Source: Candidatus Aeolococcus gillhamiae | GTDB taxonomy: Bacteria; Chloroflexota; Dormibacteria; Aeolococcales; Aeolococcaceae | Direction of reading: 5' to 3' | Assembly (NCBI GenBank): GCA_003244045.1 | Contig: QHBU01000093.1 | Coordinates: forward strand, 1-38,602 | DNA length: 38,602 nucleotides | In this document: positions 37,982 through 38,602 of the stretch, piece after piece | Numbering within the stretch: position 1 is the stretch's first letter | Layout: every line of letters begins with the position of its first letter | Translations under genes and position numbers: made by a program | The notes under the pieces: generated by a model | Database searches by the model: none | The model's input: only the letters and a program-made list of their open reading frames with translations | What the model was told of the DNA's origin: nothing

Positions 37982-38602
37982 TTACTTGGGCGGGGAGTAC
38001 GCCATGTCCGTCTTCTGGAAGACGTCGGGGACCGGGTACTGTCCGAGCACGTAGTACAGGATTGCCGCGTGCATCTGGTCGACGATCTGGAGCGCCCCGG
38101 CCAGGGTGATCGCATCCTTGCTCTGCAAGGTCGGGCCGGCCGCCAGGTAGGTGTCGGACGCGGTCTTCTCGAGCATGAGCGCGAGCTTGGCAAGGCCGGG
38201 CACATCTGTCACGGCCGCGAACGCAGTCTGCACGGTCTGATTGAGGTCGGCAGGCGGTGCGGTCACCGCAGGAGCGCCGGCCGTCTGCAGCACGGCGTTC
38301 CACTTGTCGAGAGCCGCCTGATGGTGCGCGCCAACCGTCGTCACAAAGGTCGCCACCGCCGGTGGCACGGCACCCAGGTGGCCTGCCGTGGCCGCCGTTC
38401 CTGCCGCCTTGTAGGTTGCGACGGCGAGCACTTCGAGGCTTGCGGCGGTCATCGCGACGGCCGCGTCTCCGCCGCCGCTCGGCGTGGGCGACGACGCGCT
38501 GCTGCTGGAGCTGCTCGGCGAGGAGGTGCTGCTTCCGCATGCCGCGACTAGCACCGCGGCACCCGCTGCACCGCTCCCCGCGAGGAAGGTGCGGCGATCG
38601 GT
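37982..38602 (-). CDS. Ferritin-like-domain lipoprotein with Tat-type signal (5' end outside the window)
   Basis: At least 206 residues are visible; the frame is open to the window edge, and the start lies beyond it. The visible N-terminus reads TDRRTFLAGSGAAGAAVLVAAC, a twin-arginine-type signal with a lipobox Cys, followed by a Ser-rich linker. The mature part has long helices (AVAMTAASLEVLAVATYKAA, VGAHHQAALDKWNAVL, LKLALMLEKTASDTY-like, QIVDQMHAAILYYVLGQYP), the four-helix layout of ferritin-like proteins, with Glu and His residues in metal-ligand-like positions. The nearby cupredoxin gene suggests metal or redox handling at the cell surface. Confidence 0.82.
   Translation of the reverse strand, partial: TDRRTFLAGSGAAGAAVLVAACGSSTSSPSSSSSSASSPTPSGGGDAAVAMTAASLEVLAVATYKAAGTAATAGHLGAVPPAVATFVTTVGAHHQAALDKWNAVLQTAGAPAVTAPPADLNQTVQTAFAAVTDVPGLAKLALMLEKTASDTYLAAGPTLQSKDAITLAGALQIVDQMHAAILYYVLGQYPVPDVFQKTDMAYSPPK

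Overview
The window is about 38.6 kb of very GC-rich bacterial DNA, densely packed with genes on both strands. The genes look chromosomal, and I see no transposase, integrase, phage gene, CRISPR array or rRNA. GTG and TTG starts are common, 4-nt ATGA/GTGA overlaps link many genes, and many starts lie 6 to 10 nt after a TAnnnT box with no Shine-Dalgarno sequence, which suggests leaderless mRNAs. Together with an InhA-like FabI, PF03640-type and cupredoxin lipoproteins and a b6-type cytochrome b, this points to a high-GC terrabacterial lineage (Actinobacteriota, Dormibacterota or Chloroflexota-like). The lineage is an inference; no marker gene here settles it.

Layout. 1-2.5 kb: tail of a CcdA-like protein and an OmpR-type two-component system (minus strand). 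2.5-9.5 kb (plus strand): PAP2-type membrane phosphatase, PHP phosphoesterase, tRNA-Lys(CTT), a broken SDR gene, a degenerate epimerase-like protein, a membrane-fused spermidine-synthase-like protein, an ArsR regulator followed by a truncated AHSA1 gene, and an alpha/beta hydrolase with a peptidoglycan-binding domain. 9.5-11.3 kb (minus): BKACE-type enzyme and aldose 1-epimerase-like protein. 11.3-14 kb (plus): NarL-type two-component system and a PF03640-type lipoprotein. 14-17.1 kb (minus): a translationally coupled nucleotide-sugar dehydrogenase, family 2 glycosyltransferase and sugar epimerase. 17.1-20 kb: UbiA-type prenyltransferase, macrodomain protein and aminopeptidase P.

20-25.7 kb (minus): a three-gene cytochrome b module (52-aa membrane protein, b6-type cytochrome b, large-loop membrane partner), then BrkB/YihY protein, FabF, FabI and an inositol-monophosphatase-like enzyme. 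25.8-27.5 kb (plus): a second, intact ArsR-AHSA1 pair and a GNAT acetyltransferase. 27.5-30.2 kb (minus): a membrane GAF-GGDEF-EAL protein. 30.3-32.2 kb (plus): DUF72 protein, a small unknown protein and a conserved membrane protein, followed by a nested inverted-repeat element. 32.4-33.5 kb: divergent ABM-like gene and PadR regulator. 33.5-36.9 kb (minus): glutaredoxin-PDZ protein and a UPF1/IGHMBP2-like SF1 helicase with zinc ribbon and Arg tracts. 37.1-38.6 kb (minus): ferritin-like lipoprotein (cut by the window edge), cupredoxin lipoprotein and a small membrane protein.

The points I rate highest are the repeated leaderless-promoter geometry (including two interlocked divergent promoters in 12 bp), the split cytochrome b module without a PEWY motif or neighbouring Rieske/cytochrome c gene, the helicase/Grx-PDZ pair, the 139-bp nested inverted repeat, and two decayed genes (SDR and AHSA1). 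No intergenic stretch without a gene exceeds about 250 bp.
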